Shown piece after piece: positions 1 through 6,843 of a stretch of 64,000 nucleotides of DNA. Below the pieces are notes generated by a model that saw only the letters and a list, made by a program, of their open reading frames with translations, did not search any database and was not told the DNA's origin. Source of the stretch: Oscillospiraceae bacterium (GTDB taxonomy: Bacteria > Bacillota > Clostridia > Oscillospirales > Acutalibacteraceae); the NCBI GenBank assembly GCA_902774035.1, contig CACYHA010000013.1, positions 1 to 64,000 of the forward strand. The letters run 5' to 3'. Position 1 is the stretch's first letter. Every line of letters starts with the position of its first letter. A program made the translations under genes and the position numbers.

Positions 1-20
1 CATCGGTTCTGAGCGAATGT

Positions 21-96
21 GCCTTAATAGCTCAGTCGGTAGAGCACGCGGCTGTTAACCGCGGTGTCACAGGTTCGAGTCCTGTTTGAGGCGCCA
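21..96 (+). tRNA. tRNA-Asn (anticodon GTT)
   Basis: The sequence folds into a full cloverleaf. The acceptor arm GCCTTAA (21-27) pairs with TTGAGGC (86-92), the discriminator is G93, and CCA is encoded at 94-96. The T arm carries GTTCGAGTC. The anticodon loop CTGTTAA gives GTT, so it reads AAC/AAU codons (Asn). Its promoter is probably left of the window, since only 20 bases precede the gene, and it may be the last gene of a tRNA cluster. Confidence 0.96.
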
Positions 97-99
97 AAA

Positions 100-136
100 C
101 AATCGGTCACCCAACCGGGTGGCCGGTTGTTTTTTC
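100..136 (+). terminator. Intrinsic terminator after tRNA-Asn
   Basis: CAATCGGTCACCC (100-112) pairs with GGGTGGCCGGTTG (117-129) with two G-U pairs and a 4-base loop, followed directly by a run of six T. It sits 4 bases after the encoded CCA. Confidence 0.9.
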
Positions 137-200
137 ATCTGAAGCAGACTTAAAATTATGTCACAGCAATGGAAATCTGGCCGTTTTTTCTTTTATATGG

Positions 201-229
201 TGGACTTCTTCGATTTCCTGTGGTATAAT
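201..229 (+). promoter_or_regulatory. Sigma-A-type promoter for the CotH-like gene
   Basis: TGGACT (201-206), 17-bp spacer, TATAAT (224-229). It lies 28 bp before the start codon and just ahead of the AAGGAG ribosome site. Confidence 0.75.
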
Positions 230-257
230 AAACAAAAAACAAAGAAGGAGAATCCAT

Positions 258-2252
258 ATGAAGATCAAAAAAATCATTTCGGTCATGCTTTGTGTACTTA
301 TGCTGTTCAGCTTTGTTTCGATCTTCGCGTTTGCGGCTGACGGCGACATTCGCTTGTTCAGCGTCGGCGCACTGCAGGCGGCCGGCTCCGATGAGCCTGC
401 GCCCCTGTACTGGTATGAACACGACGGCAGCTATTATCTCTTCCTGCCTGCGGGCGCCGACAGAAACGCGCTCACGGTCAGCTATGACGCCGATCAGACT
501 CTCGTCATCGGCGGCGCGGAAGTTGCAAGCGGGACGGCTACCGACGCTTTCGCGGCCGATCAAGTCGCGGTCGTCTGCGGCCCGAAAACGTACAACGTGA
601 TCGTCATGCAGTCCGCGTCCCCCTCGGTGTTCGTCACGACCGAAAGCGGCTCGATGAACGCCGTTCACGCCAACAAGGACCACAAGGAACCCGGCAGCAT
701 CGTTGTCACGAATGCGGCGGGCGGTACGCAGTACAGCGGTGCGCTTGATTATATCAAGGGCCGCGGCAACTCCACCTGGGATCTTGACAAGAAGCCCTAC
801 AACATCAAACTCGCCAAAAAAGCCGACCTCTTCGGCATGGGTAAGTCCAAAAAATGGTGTCTGCTTGCCAACCACAGCGACGCGACAAAGCTGCGTAACG
901 ACCTGGGCTATTCCTTCTCGCAGACCCTCGGCAACGCGCTCACAAGCGACGTCGTCATGACAAACCTTTACTGCAACGGCGTTTATATGGGCGCTTACTC
1001 CGTGACCGAGAAGGTCGAGATCGGCGAGAACCGCATTGACATCTATAACCTCAACGACGCGACCGAGAAAGTGAACGACGCGAAGCTCGACACATATTCC
1101 CTCGGCGGCGCACAGGGCGTGAGGACCCCCGACACCTACAAGTACTTCAATGTTCCGAACAATCCGGAAGACATCACGGGCGGTTATCTGCTCGAGCTTG
1201 AAAAGATCCTCCGCTACGAGAGCGAACCGACCGGTTTCTCCACCCCCATCGGCCAGACCATTACCATCAAGGAGCCGGAAAACGCTTCGCAGGCGCAGAG
1301 CAAGTACATCTTCGATTACTATAAAGAGTTCGAGGACGCGCTTTATTCGCCGACCGGCTATAACGCCCAGGGCAAGTATTATACCGACTATGTCGATCTG
1401 GAGGAGCTTGCGGCGGCGTATATCGTTCAGGAATTCACCGAGAACTTTGACGGCTGTTCAAGCAGCTTCTATCTCTACAAGAATACAGGCGACGCGAAAT
1501 TCCATTTCGGCCCGACTTGGGATCTTGACCTTGCGCTCGGCAACGGCTTCCAGAACAATCTCATCACCCTTGGCCTTCATCCCGAAGATCCGACGGTGCC
1601 CTATGTTTTCAGCACGCAGATCGCCAACAGCATCAGATGGTATCCTTCCCTGCTCGGTCAGGCACTCAACCACGCCGACTTCATCGCGGCGGTCAAAAAC
1701 GTCTGGCAGACGAGAGGCTCCGCAGCGGCGCAGGCAACGCTCGACAGCGTTGACGCCAAGGCTTCGGCGGTGAAATCTGCGGTTCTGATGGACGCCATCG
1801 TCTGGAGACAGATCGGCGCCGGTTCCGTTGCGGCGGCAGACAACGGCTTCAACGGCCAGATCGCTTCGCTCCGCTCGTTCATCACGGCCAGAATGGCGTT
1901 CATGAACAACTTCCTGTCGAACGACACCGGCTTTGTTCGCTATGTCACTCACCCCAAAGCGAAACAGCTCACGACCGACCGCACGATCTATCGCGCCGGT
2001 GAAACGGCGACCGTGCTCGGCGTTGCCGATCCGAGAAGCAATTCCTACGAGTTCCTCGGCTGGACCGAGACGCCCGGCGGCACGTCGGCGCAGTATCAGC
2101 CGGGCGACACCGTCACACCCGGCAGCGGCAAGATCCTTTATGCGGTCTGGGGCGAAAAATACACCGGCCCCTTCGCCCCGATCCTGAATGCGATCAAGAA
2201 CTTCTTCAACCGCATCAAGGCCCTGTTCCAGAAATTCTTCGATCTGTTCTGA
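258..2252 (+). CDS. Secreted CotH-family protein with B-repeat-like domain and amphipathic C-terminal tail
   Basis: 664 aa. Start ATG 258 follows AAGAAGGAG with 8-base spacing. Residues 1-26 are a Sec signal peptide ending in AFA. The region from about 166 to 500 carries CotH hallmarks: IKGRGNSTW, KKPYNIKLAKK, KKWCLLANHSD and, near residue 418, the acidic GPTWDLDLALGN motif typical of CotH kinase-like folds. B. subtilis CotH phosphorylates spore-coat proteins; secreted clostridial homologues are mostly uncharacterised, so the substrate here is unknown. About 575-633 resembles a Listeria/Bacteroides surface repeat (ending LYAVW). The last 25 residues form a strongly amphipathic helix (ILNAIKNFFNRIKALF...) that is not part of the CotH fold and resembles tails and micro-ORFs elsewhere in the window. 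Monocistronic, with its own promoter. Confidence 0.85.
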   Translation: MKIKKIISVMLCVLMLFSFVSIFAFAADGDIRLFSVGALQAAGSDEPAPLYWYEHDGSYYLFLPAGADRNALTVSYDADQTLVIGGAEVASGTATDAFAADQVAVVCGPKTYNVIVMQSASPSVFVTTESGSMNAVHANKDHKEPGSIVVTNAAGGTQYSGALDYIKGRGNSTWDLDKKPYNIKLAKKADLFGMGKSKKWCLLANHSDATKLRNDLGYSFSQTLGNALTSDVVMTNLYCNGVYMGAYSVTEKVEIGENRIDIYNLNDATEKVNDAKLDTYSLGGAQGVRTPDTYKYFNVPNNPEDITGGYLLELEKILRYESEPTGFSTPIGQTITIKEPENASQAQSKYIFDYYKEFEDALYSPTGYNAQGKYYTDYVDLEELAAAYIVQEFTENFDGCSSSFYLYKNTGDAKFHFGPTWDLDLALGNGFQNNLITLGLHPEDPTVPYVFSTQIANSIRWYPSLLGQALNHADFIAAVKNVWQTRGSAAAQATLDSVDAKASAVKSAVLMDAIVWRQIGAGSVAAADNGFNGQIASLRSFITARMAFMNNFLSNDTGFVRYVTHPKAKQLTTDRTIYRAGETATVLGVADPRSNSYEFLGWTETPGGTSAQYQPGDTVTPGSGKILYAVWGEKYTGPFAPILNAIKNFFNRIKALFQKFFDLF

Positions 2253-2298
2253 TCGGCTTGTTCGGGCCGCCGCCCGTTCGCCGCGGCTCAAAAAAAAC

Positions 2299-2327
2299 TT
2301 GACAAATACTTTTGTTGATGGCATAAT
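2299..2327 (+). promoter_or_regulatory. Promoter of the amino-acid ABC operon
   Basis: A perfect TTGACA (2299-2304), 17-bp spacer, then CATAAT (2322-2327). Transcription would start about 55 bp before the substrate-binding protein. Confidence 0.85.
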
Positions 2328-2390
2328 GATAGTACTTTCTTGTTTGGCACAGTCCAAAATGAGAAGAATACATTTTTGGAGGAAAAACAC

Positions 2391-3176
2391 ATGAAAAATC
2401 TCAAAAAGATCGTAGCGATCGTCCTCGCCGTCCTGATGGCTGCTTCCCTGATCGCCTGCGGCGCAAAGCCGGAGGCCGAAGACCCCGCAGCAGCGAATAC
2501 CGGCAAGAAGTACATCATCGCTTCCGACAACGCGTTCGCGCCCTTCGAGTATCTGGACACCGAGACCAACGAATATGTCGGCATCGACATGGATATTCTT
2601 GCGGCGATCGCCGAGGATCAGAAGTTTGACTATGAAGTGCAGAACGTCGGTTTCGACGCCGCGCTGAACCAGGTGCAGTCCGGCCAGGCCGATGCCGTCA
2701 TCGCCGGCATGACCATCACCGACGAGCGCAAGCTGACCTTCGACTTCTCCGACGGTTATTTTGACGCCGGTCAGATCCTGGTCGTTCCCGCCGACAGCGA
2801 TATTCAGGGCGTTGAAGATCTGAAGGGCACCAATGTTGCCGTGAAGATCAGCACCCAGGGTGCCGATTATGCCCAGTCCATCGCCGCGGAATACGGCTTT
2901 GAGGTCACCACCTACGAAGATTCGCCCACAATGTATCAGGCTGTCATTCAGGGCACCAACTCCGCCTGCTTCGAGGACGATCCCGTTGCCCGCTACTCTA
3001 TTCAGTCCCAGAGCCTTGCGCTGAAGGTCGTCGGCGACGTCGTCAACGCGAAGCCCTACGGCTTTGCCGCAAAGCTGGGCGAGAACGCGGAGCTGATCTC
3101 CATGTTCAACGCCGGTCTTGCCAACATTAAGGCCAACGGCGTCTATGATCAGATCCTTGAAAAATACGGATATTGA
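2391..3176 (+). CDS. Polar amino-acid ABC transporter substrate-binding lipoprotein
   Basis: 261 aa from ATG 2391, preceded by GGAGG. An upstream in-frame TTG at 2340 has no ribosome site and would bury the signal peptide. Residues 1-22 are a lipoprotein signal with lipobox LIAC and Cys23 as the lipidated residue. The body is a family-3 solute-binding protein: DNAFAPFEY, the GIDMDILAAIA motif, and DGYFDAGQILVV. It captures a polar amino acid outside the membrane and delivers it to the permease and ATPase encoded next. The ligand (cystine, glutamine, arginine or other) cannot be decided by eye. First gene of a three-gene operon. Confidence 0.92.
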   Translation: MKNLKKIVAIVLAVLMAASLIACGAKPEAEDPAAANTGKKYIIASDNAFAPFEYLDTETNEYVGIDMDILAAIAEDQKFDYEVQNVGFDAALNQVQSGQADAVIAGMTITDERKLTFDFSDGYFDAGQILVVPADSDIQGVEDLKGTNVAVKISTQGADYAQSIAAEYGFEVTTYEDSPTMYQAVIQGTNSACFEDDPVARYSIQSQSLALKVVGDVVNAKPYGFAAKLGENAELISMFNAGLANIKANGVYDQILEKYGY

Positions 3177-3230
3177 TCGGCTGCCAAGCAGAAAAGAAGC
3201 GCCGTTCGGCGTGAGATAAACGAAACTTGT

Positions 3231-3261
3231 CCGGTACGGCTCGGCGAACGGGTCGTACCGG
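3231..3261 (+). other. Intercistronic hairpin between binding protein and permease
   Basis: CCGGTACG (3231-3238) pairs perfectly with CGTACCGG (3254-3261) in the 110-bp gap. There is no T-run. Such stems commonly protect the upstream message so that binding protein is made in excess over permease; here that is inference. Confidence 0.5.
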
Positions 3262-3286
3262 CTGTCAATGAAAGTCAGGTTGCCGC

Positions 3287-3988
3287 ATGGATTTTGCACG
3301 TATGTTTGAAAGAGCCACCCCGCTGATTTTGGCGGGCTTCTGGCTGACCATCCGAATCTCCATTGTTTCTCTTTGTCTCGGAATGATCCTGGGACTGATT
3401 ACCTGTCTGTTCCGGTTGTCAAATCTTCGTGTCATGCGCTTCCTTGCCGGCGTCTATATCTGGATCATCCGCGGTACACCCATGCTGGTGCAGGCGCTGA
3501 TCATTCACTTCGGCATCCCGCAGGTGGTCAACCTGATCCTGAAGGCTGCGGCGGACGGCGGCGATTTCACAAAATTCACGTTCACCGCGTTCGCGTCCGG
3601 TGTGATCACGCTGACGCTCAACGCCGGCGCCTATCTGTCCGAGATCTTCCGCGGCGGCATCCAGGCGGTGCCCGTGGGCCAGAGCGAGGCGGCGCGAAGC
3701 CTCGGCATGACCGGGTTCGGCACCATGATGAAAATCGTTTTGCCGCAGGCGTTCAAGATCGTGATCCCGTCTTTGGTCAATCAGTTCATCATCACCATCA
3801 AGGATACGTCCATCCTTTCCATCATCGGCCTGGCGGAGCTGGTCAACAAGGCCAAGGTCTACGTCGGTTCCACCTATCAGTACATGGAAACCTATTTGTT
3901 CGTTGCGGCTTGCTACCTCGTGTTCACTTCGCTGCTGATGCTTTTGTCGCGGTTTGTGGAAAAGAAGCTGAAATATTCGAAAAAATAG
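3287..3988 (+). CDS. Amino-acid ABC transporter permease (HisM/GlnP type)
   Basis: 233 aa integral membrane protein with about five hydrophobic segments. It carries the EAA loop of binding-protein-dependent permeases (SEAARSLGMTGFGTMMK, with QAFKIVIP after it) that docks to the ATPase, and the amino-acid permease signature IRGTPMLVQ. It forms the membrane channel for the importer encoded by the flanking genes; with one permease gene the channel is presumably a homodimer. The ribosome site (AGGTTGCCGC) is weak, consistent with lower expression than the binding protein. Confidence 0.93.
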   Translation: MDFARMFERATPLILAGFWLTIRISIVSLCLGMILGLITCLFRLSNLRVMRFLAGVYIWIIRGTPMLVQALIIHFGIPQVVNLILKAAADGGDFTKFTFTAFASGVITLTLNAGAYLSEIFRGGIQAVPVGQSEAARSLGMTGFGTMMKIVLPQAFKIVIPSLVNQFIITIKDTSILSIIGLAELVNKAKVYVGSTYQYMETYLFVAACYLVFTSLLMLLSRFVEKKLKYSKK

Positions 3989-4051
3989 GCGCTCCCCCTT
4001 GCGCGCCAGCGTGAATCAGCGATTACTGAGATCAGAGAGGACGGTAGAATT

Positions 4052-4819
4052 ATGAGGGAAGAACGCACGGCAGTCGTTGCCGCTCCCGCCGAAAAAAAGA
4101 TCGTTATTTCCCACTTGAAAAAGTGTTTCGGCGACCACGAAGTGCTCACCGACATCAATCTGGAGGTCGCGAACGGCGAAGTGGTCTGCATCATCGGGCC
4201 GTCCGGCAGCGGCAAATCCACGCTGCTGCGGTGCATCAACCGGCTGGAGAATCCCACCGCTGGCACGATCATTGTTGACGGCAGCGATATCACCGACAAA
4301 AAGGCGAATATCAACAAAATCAGAGAAAACATCGGGATGGTGTTCCAACAGTTCAATCTGTTCCATAACCATACCGTTTTGAAGAATATCACCCTCGCGC
4401 CGATCGACCGCAAAAAATACACGCGGCAGCAGGCGCATGACCGTGCGCTCGAGCTGCTGGAGCGTGTCGGCCTTTCGGAAAAGGCCGGCTCCTACCCCGG
4501 CGAGCTCTCCGGCGGGCAGCAGCAGCGCGTTGCGATCGCCCGGGCGCTGGCGATGAACCCCGATATCATGCTCTTTGACGAGCCGACGAGCGCATTGGAT
4601 CCCGAAATGGTGGGCGAGGTGCTGGCCGTGATGAAGGAGCTGGCGGCGGAGGGCATGACCATGGTGGTCGTGACCCATGAAATGGGCTTTGCCCGCGAGG
4701 TCTCCGACCGGGTCATCTTTATGGCGGACGGCTACATCGTGGAAGAAGGCCCGCCCGCGCAGGTGTTCGATTCGCCTCAGGAACCGCGCACCAAAGATTT
4801 TTTGAATTGCGTGTTGTAA
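4052..4819 (+). CDS. Amino-acid ABC transporter ATP-binding protein (GlnQ type)
   Basis: 255 aa. Walker [10 protein letters not shown] is at residues 49-57, the Q-loop in MVFQQFNLF, the ABC signature LSGGQQQR near 152, Walker B with [11 protein letters not shown] near 172, and the switch His in [20 protein letters not shown] and the short length are typical of polar amino-acid importers (PAAT family). It energises uptake with the two preceding gene products. An extra stretch of about 15 residues precedes the usual N-terminus. Last gene of the operon, followed by a hairpin. Confidence 0.94.
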   Translation: MREERTAVVAAPAEKKIVISHLKKCFGDHEVLTDINLEVANGEVVCIIGPSGSGKSTLLRCINRLENPTAGTIIVDGSDITDKKANINKIRENIGMVFQQFNLFHNHTVLKNITLAPIDRKKYTRQQAHDRALELLERVGLSEKAGSYPGELSGGQQQRVAIARALAMNPDIMLFDEPTSALDPEMVGEVLAVMKELAAEGMTMVVVTHEMGFAREVSDRVIFMADGYIVEEGPPAQVFDSPQEPRTKDFLNCVL

Positions 4820-4836
4820 TCTTTATCCGAAATCAA

Positions 4837-4874
4837 AATCAGCCTGCGGCAGGGTTCCGTCGGGCTGATTATTA
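4837..4874 (+). terminator. Probable terminator of the ABC operon
   Basis: AATCAGCC (about 4837-4844) pairs with GGCTGATT (4863-4870), with an inner CGG/CCG extension. The tail ATTATTATG is only weakly T-rich, so strength is uncertain. Confidence 0.6.
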
Positions 4875-4950
4875 TGTAAAGACCGCTTTGCCCGGTTCCG
4901 GCAGGCCGCCGGTAAATCCATCCAAATTACAAAAAATCTTCGGCTTTCCC

Positions 4951-4979
4951 TTGCCAAAAGCAAAAATCAGCGTTATAAT
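4951..4979 (+). promoter_or_regulatory. Promoter of the secreted SGNH hydrolase
   Basis: TTGCCA (4951-4956), 17-bp spacer, TATAAT (4974-4979); CAGGAGG follows shortly before ATG 5013. Confidence 0.8.
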
Positions 4980-5012
4980 ATAAAAAAGAATTATACAACA
5001 GGAGGAAATACC

Positions 5013-6194
5013 ATGAAACGATTTTCAAAAGTTCTTGCGCCGATGCTCGCCGTTCTGATGCTGGTGTCGGTTCTCGCTGTTCCGTCCTTTGCGGCCGAAG
5101 GGGCGGACGATCCCTATGCGCCGCTTAAGGAGGGCACCGGCTATGTCGCGATCGGCGACAGCTTCACCCGCGGCTACGGGGCGGGGGACAACTGGCACGA
5201 CGAGATCTATCTCAACGACGATTACGGCAACTTTGAATGCCGCAATGTCGGCGGCTCTTATCCGAACCGGATCGCCGAAGCCTTCGGCCTGTTTGCACCG
5301 GACGACATCCGCGACACGAGCGCAAAGCTCTGGCCCGTTGCCCACGACGCCGTTTCCGTCGCCTATATGCTTGATCTGCTCGGCATCGACGACGGCTTCC
5401 GCGACGATGAGTTCACCTATCAGGACAAGCCTATGCTGAGCCGTTATGCAACGGATCTGCGCTATTTCGGCGACCCGCTGAGTTACACGATCGACGGCCA
5501 GTCCACGTACGGCGAGACCGGCGAGATCATGAGCATCCGCGAACTGCTTAAAAACGCCAGCCTGATCACCCTCGGCGTCGGCCAGACAGACGTTGTTTAC
5601 AAGGCGCAGATCTTCGGCCTGAACACGCTGGATCTGAGCGATACCGCGAGCCTTCCCGCCGGGATCGCCAACATCGTCAGCCTGCTCTACAAATACTTTG
5701 ATTATTGGAAGGACGCCTATCCGCTCCTGCTCGACTTTATCAAGGAAACCAACCCCGACGCCAGAGTCGTCCTCGTCGGCACGATGAATCCCATCAAGGA
5801 CGCGACGATCACAGACGACGTCCTGCTTCCGATCGGCAACGCGCTCAACATCATCTTTGATCTGATGAATGCGTACTCCAAGCGGTGCGCCCTCAAATAC
5901 GGCTATATGTTCGTCGATATCTCCGACGTTGAAACGCCCTCGACGGCAACGCAGATGTCCATCGGCCACATTCTTTCCATCGAAGATTCCATTGAATATG
6001 CGCTCATCGCCCATCCCACGCAGAAGGGCTATGCGCAGATCGCCGAGCGGATCATCACCGCCGTGCAGCGGGATCTGGAAAAAGACGCGTCCTCCGGTCT
6101 GAACAAAGTTAAAATTTTCTTTGCGGAGCTTCTGGATTGGTTCAAGTTCGCCGTCCTGCGGATCGCGCACCTGTTCGGAATTTCCGCGAAATGA
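5013..6194 (+). CDS. Secreted SGNH/GDSL hydrolase with amphipathic C-terminal tail
   Basis: 393 aa. Start ATG 5013 after AGGAGG. Residues 1-27 are a signal peptide ending SFA. Block I is AIGDSFTRGYG with the nucleophile Ser50. TLGVGQTDVV serves as the block with Gly/Asn-type oxyanion residues, and AHPTQKGYAQIAERI near the end carries the catalytic His of the D..H block. It is probably an esterase or lipase acting outside the cell; the substrate cannot be inferred. The last 35 residues (LNKVKIFFAELLDWFKF...HLFGISAK) lie beyond the SGNH fold and form an amphipathic helix like those ending the CotH-like protein and the alpha/beta hydrolase at 56357. Confidence 0.87.
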   Translation: MKRFSKVLAPMLAVLMLVSVLAVPSFAAEGADDPYAPLKEGTGYVAIGDSFTRGYGAGDNWHDEIYLNDDYGNFECRNVGGSYPNRIAEAFGLFAPDDIRDTSAKLWPVAHDAVSVAYMLDLLGIDDGFRDDEFTYQDKPMLSRYATDLRYFGDPLSYTIDGQSTYGETGEIMSIRELLKNASLITLGVGQTDVVYKAQIFGLNTLDLSDTASLPAGIANIVSLLYKYFDYWKDAYPLLLDFIKETNPDARVVLVGTMNPIKDATITDDVLLPIGNALNIIFDLMNAYSKRCALKYGYMFVDISDVETPSTATQMSIGHILSIEDSIEYALIAHPTQKGYAQIAERIITAVQRDLEKDASSGLNKVKIFFAELLDWFKFAVLRIAHLFGISAK

Positions 6195-6214
6195 CGTATT
6201 TTTTCCGGATGGGC

Positions 6215-6242
6215 TTGATTTTTGGAAAAAATGTGATAAAAT
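6215..6242 (+). promoter_or_regulatory. Promoter of the micro-ORF pair
   Basis: TTGATT (6215-6220), 16-bp spacer, TAAAAT (6237-6242); it lies in the 94-bp gap after the SGNH gene, which has no evident terminator. Confidence 0.6.
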
Positions 6243-6288
6243 AATGGTAAGCAAAGGAACCTATCTTTAATCACGGGAGGTGCAGATC

Positions 6289-6438
6289 ATGCCAGTCGAA
6301 ACGATCAACAGTATTATTACTTACGTAGAGGAATTTATCATGGGCTTCATCAAGTGGTGCAGAGAGTTCTACAGCTTTGCGACCTACTATGTTGAAGATC
6401 CGTTCCCGGCAGAAGAAGATCCCAATCTGAAATTCTAA
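6289..6438 (+). CDS. Micro-ORF, 49-aa amphipathic peptide of unknown function
   Basis: Not a recognised family. ATG 6289 has a strong GGGAGG ribosome site 7 bases away. The N-terminal 32 residues alternate hydrophobic and polar positions (INSIITYVEEFIMGFIKWC), predicting a membrane-surface helix, followed by an acidic, proline-containing tail (EDPFPAEEDPNLKF). No signal peptide and no double-glycine leader are seen. It is the first of two micro-ORFs sharing a promoter upstream and a terminator downstream, so the pair is a self-contained unit. Its layout resembles the neighbouring 55-aa and the 44-aa peptide at 23721. A leaderless peptide, membrane-surface scaffold or toxin-like role are all possible; none is shown. 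Confidence 0.7.
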   Translation: MPVETINSIITYVEEFIMGFIKWCREFYSFATYYVEDPFPAEEDPNLKF

Positions 6439-6453
6439 AAAGGAGTTGTAATC

Positions 6454-6621
6454 ATGAACTTTAAAAAGCCTATTACTGAATTCACGTTTCAGGATGCAGA
6501 ATTCCTTACAAAAAAAATCGCTGCGCTGATCAAGAGCTTCATCTCTCTGCTCGGCGGCTTCATCAACGGCATTCAGGACGGCAGCATGTTCGCCGCCGCG
6601 GAGGCTGAAGAAGAAGAATAA
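6454..6621 (+). CDS. Micro-ORF, 55-aa amphipathic peptide with acidic tail
   Basis: Unknown function. ATG 6454 follows AAAAAGGAG, 15 bases after the stop of the first micro-ORF. Residues about 16-41 (FLTKKIAALIKSFISLLGGF...) form an amphipathic to hydrophobic helix, and the protein ends in Ala/Glu with EAEEEE. The same plan of helix plus Glu-rich terminus is seen in the 44-aa micro-ORF at 23721-23855. A strong terminator lies 30 bp after the stop, which argues for a dedicated bicistronic transcript. Reading frame, ribosome site and terminator together make a chance ORF unlikely. Confidence 0.7.
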   Translation: MNFKKPITEFTFQDAEFLTKKIAALIKSFISLLGGFINGIQDGSMFAAAEAEEEE

Positions 6622-6650
6622 GCGGCCGCAACAAAAATGACAAGGAACAA

Positions 6651-6682
6651 AGCTCTCTTCCGAGAGGGCTTTTTTCTTTTTG
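6651..6682 (+). terminator. Strong intrinsic terminator of the micro-ORF operon
   Basis: AGCTCTCT (6651-6658) pairs with GAGAGGGCT (6662-6670, one G-U) around a tetraloop TCCG, followed by TTTTTCTTTTT. Confidence 0.92.
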
Positions 6683-6759
6683 AAAACCGCTTTTTTCGCC
6701 CGACGATTTGCGCGGCGAACGCGGATACGGGGCGGGCGCCGGAAAATCATGGTTGCATA

Positions 6760-6788
6760 TTGACAAAGCCCTGCCCGTTCGATAGAAT
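6760..6788 (+). promoter_or_regulatory. Promoter of the VanY-type carboxypeptidase
   Basis: A perfect TTGACA (6760-6765), 17-bp spacer, TAGAAT (6783-6788). The 5' leader is about 50 nt. Confidence 0.82.
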
Positions 6789-6843
6789 AAAGATAACGAA
6801 GGGCGTATCCGTTCGAAGCTGCGCCTTTGGGGGAGGTCTTCCT

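Noticed and set aside
1458..3299. Minus-strand ORF of 613 aa across two genes
   Set aside because: Antisense to the CotH-like and binding-protein genes and crosses their promoters and intergenic region; no domain.
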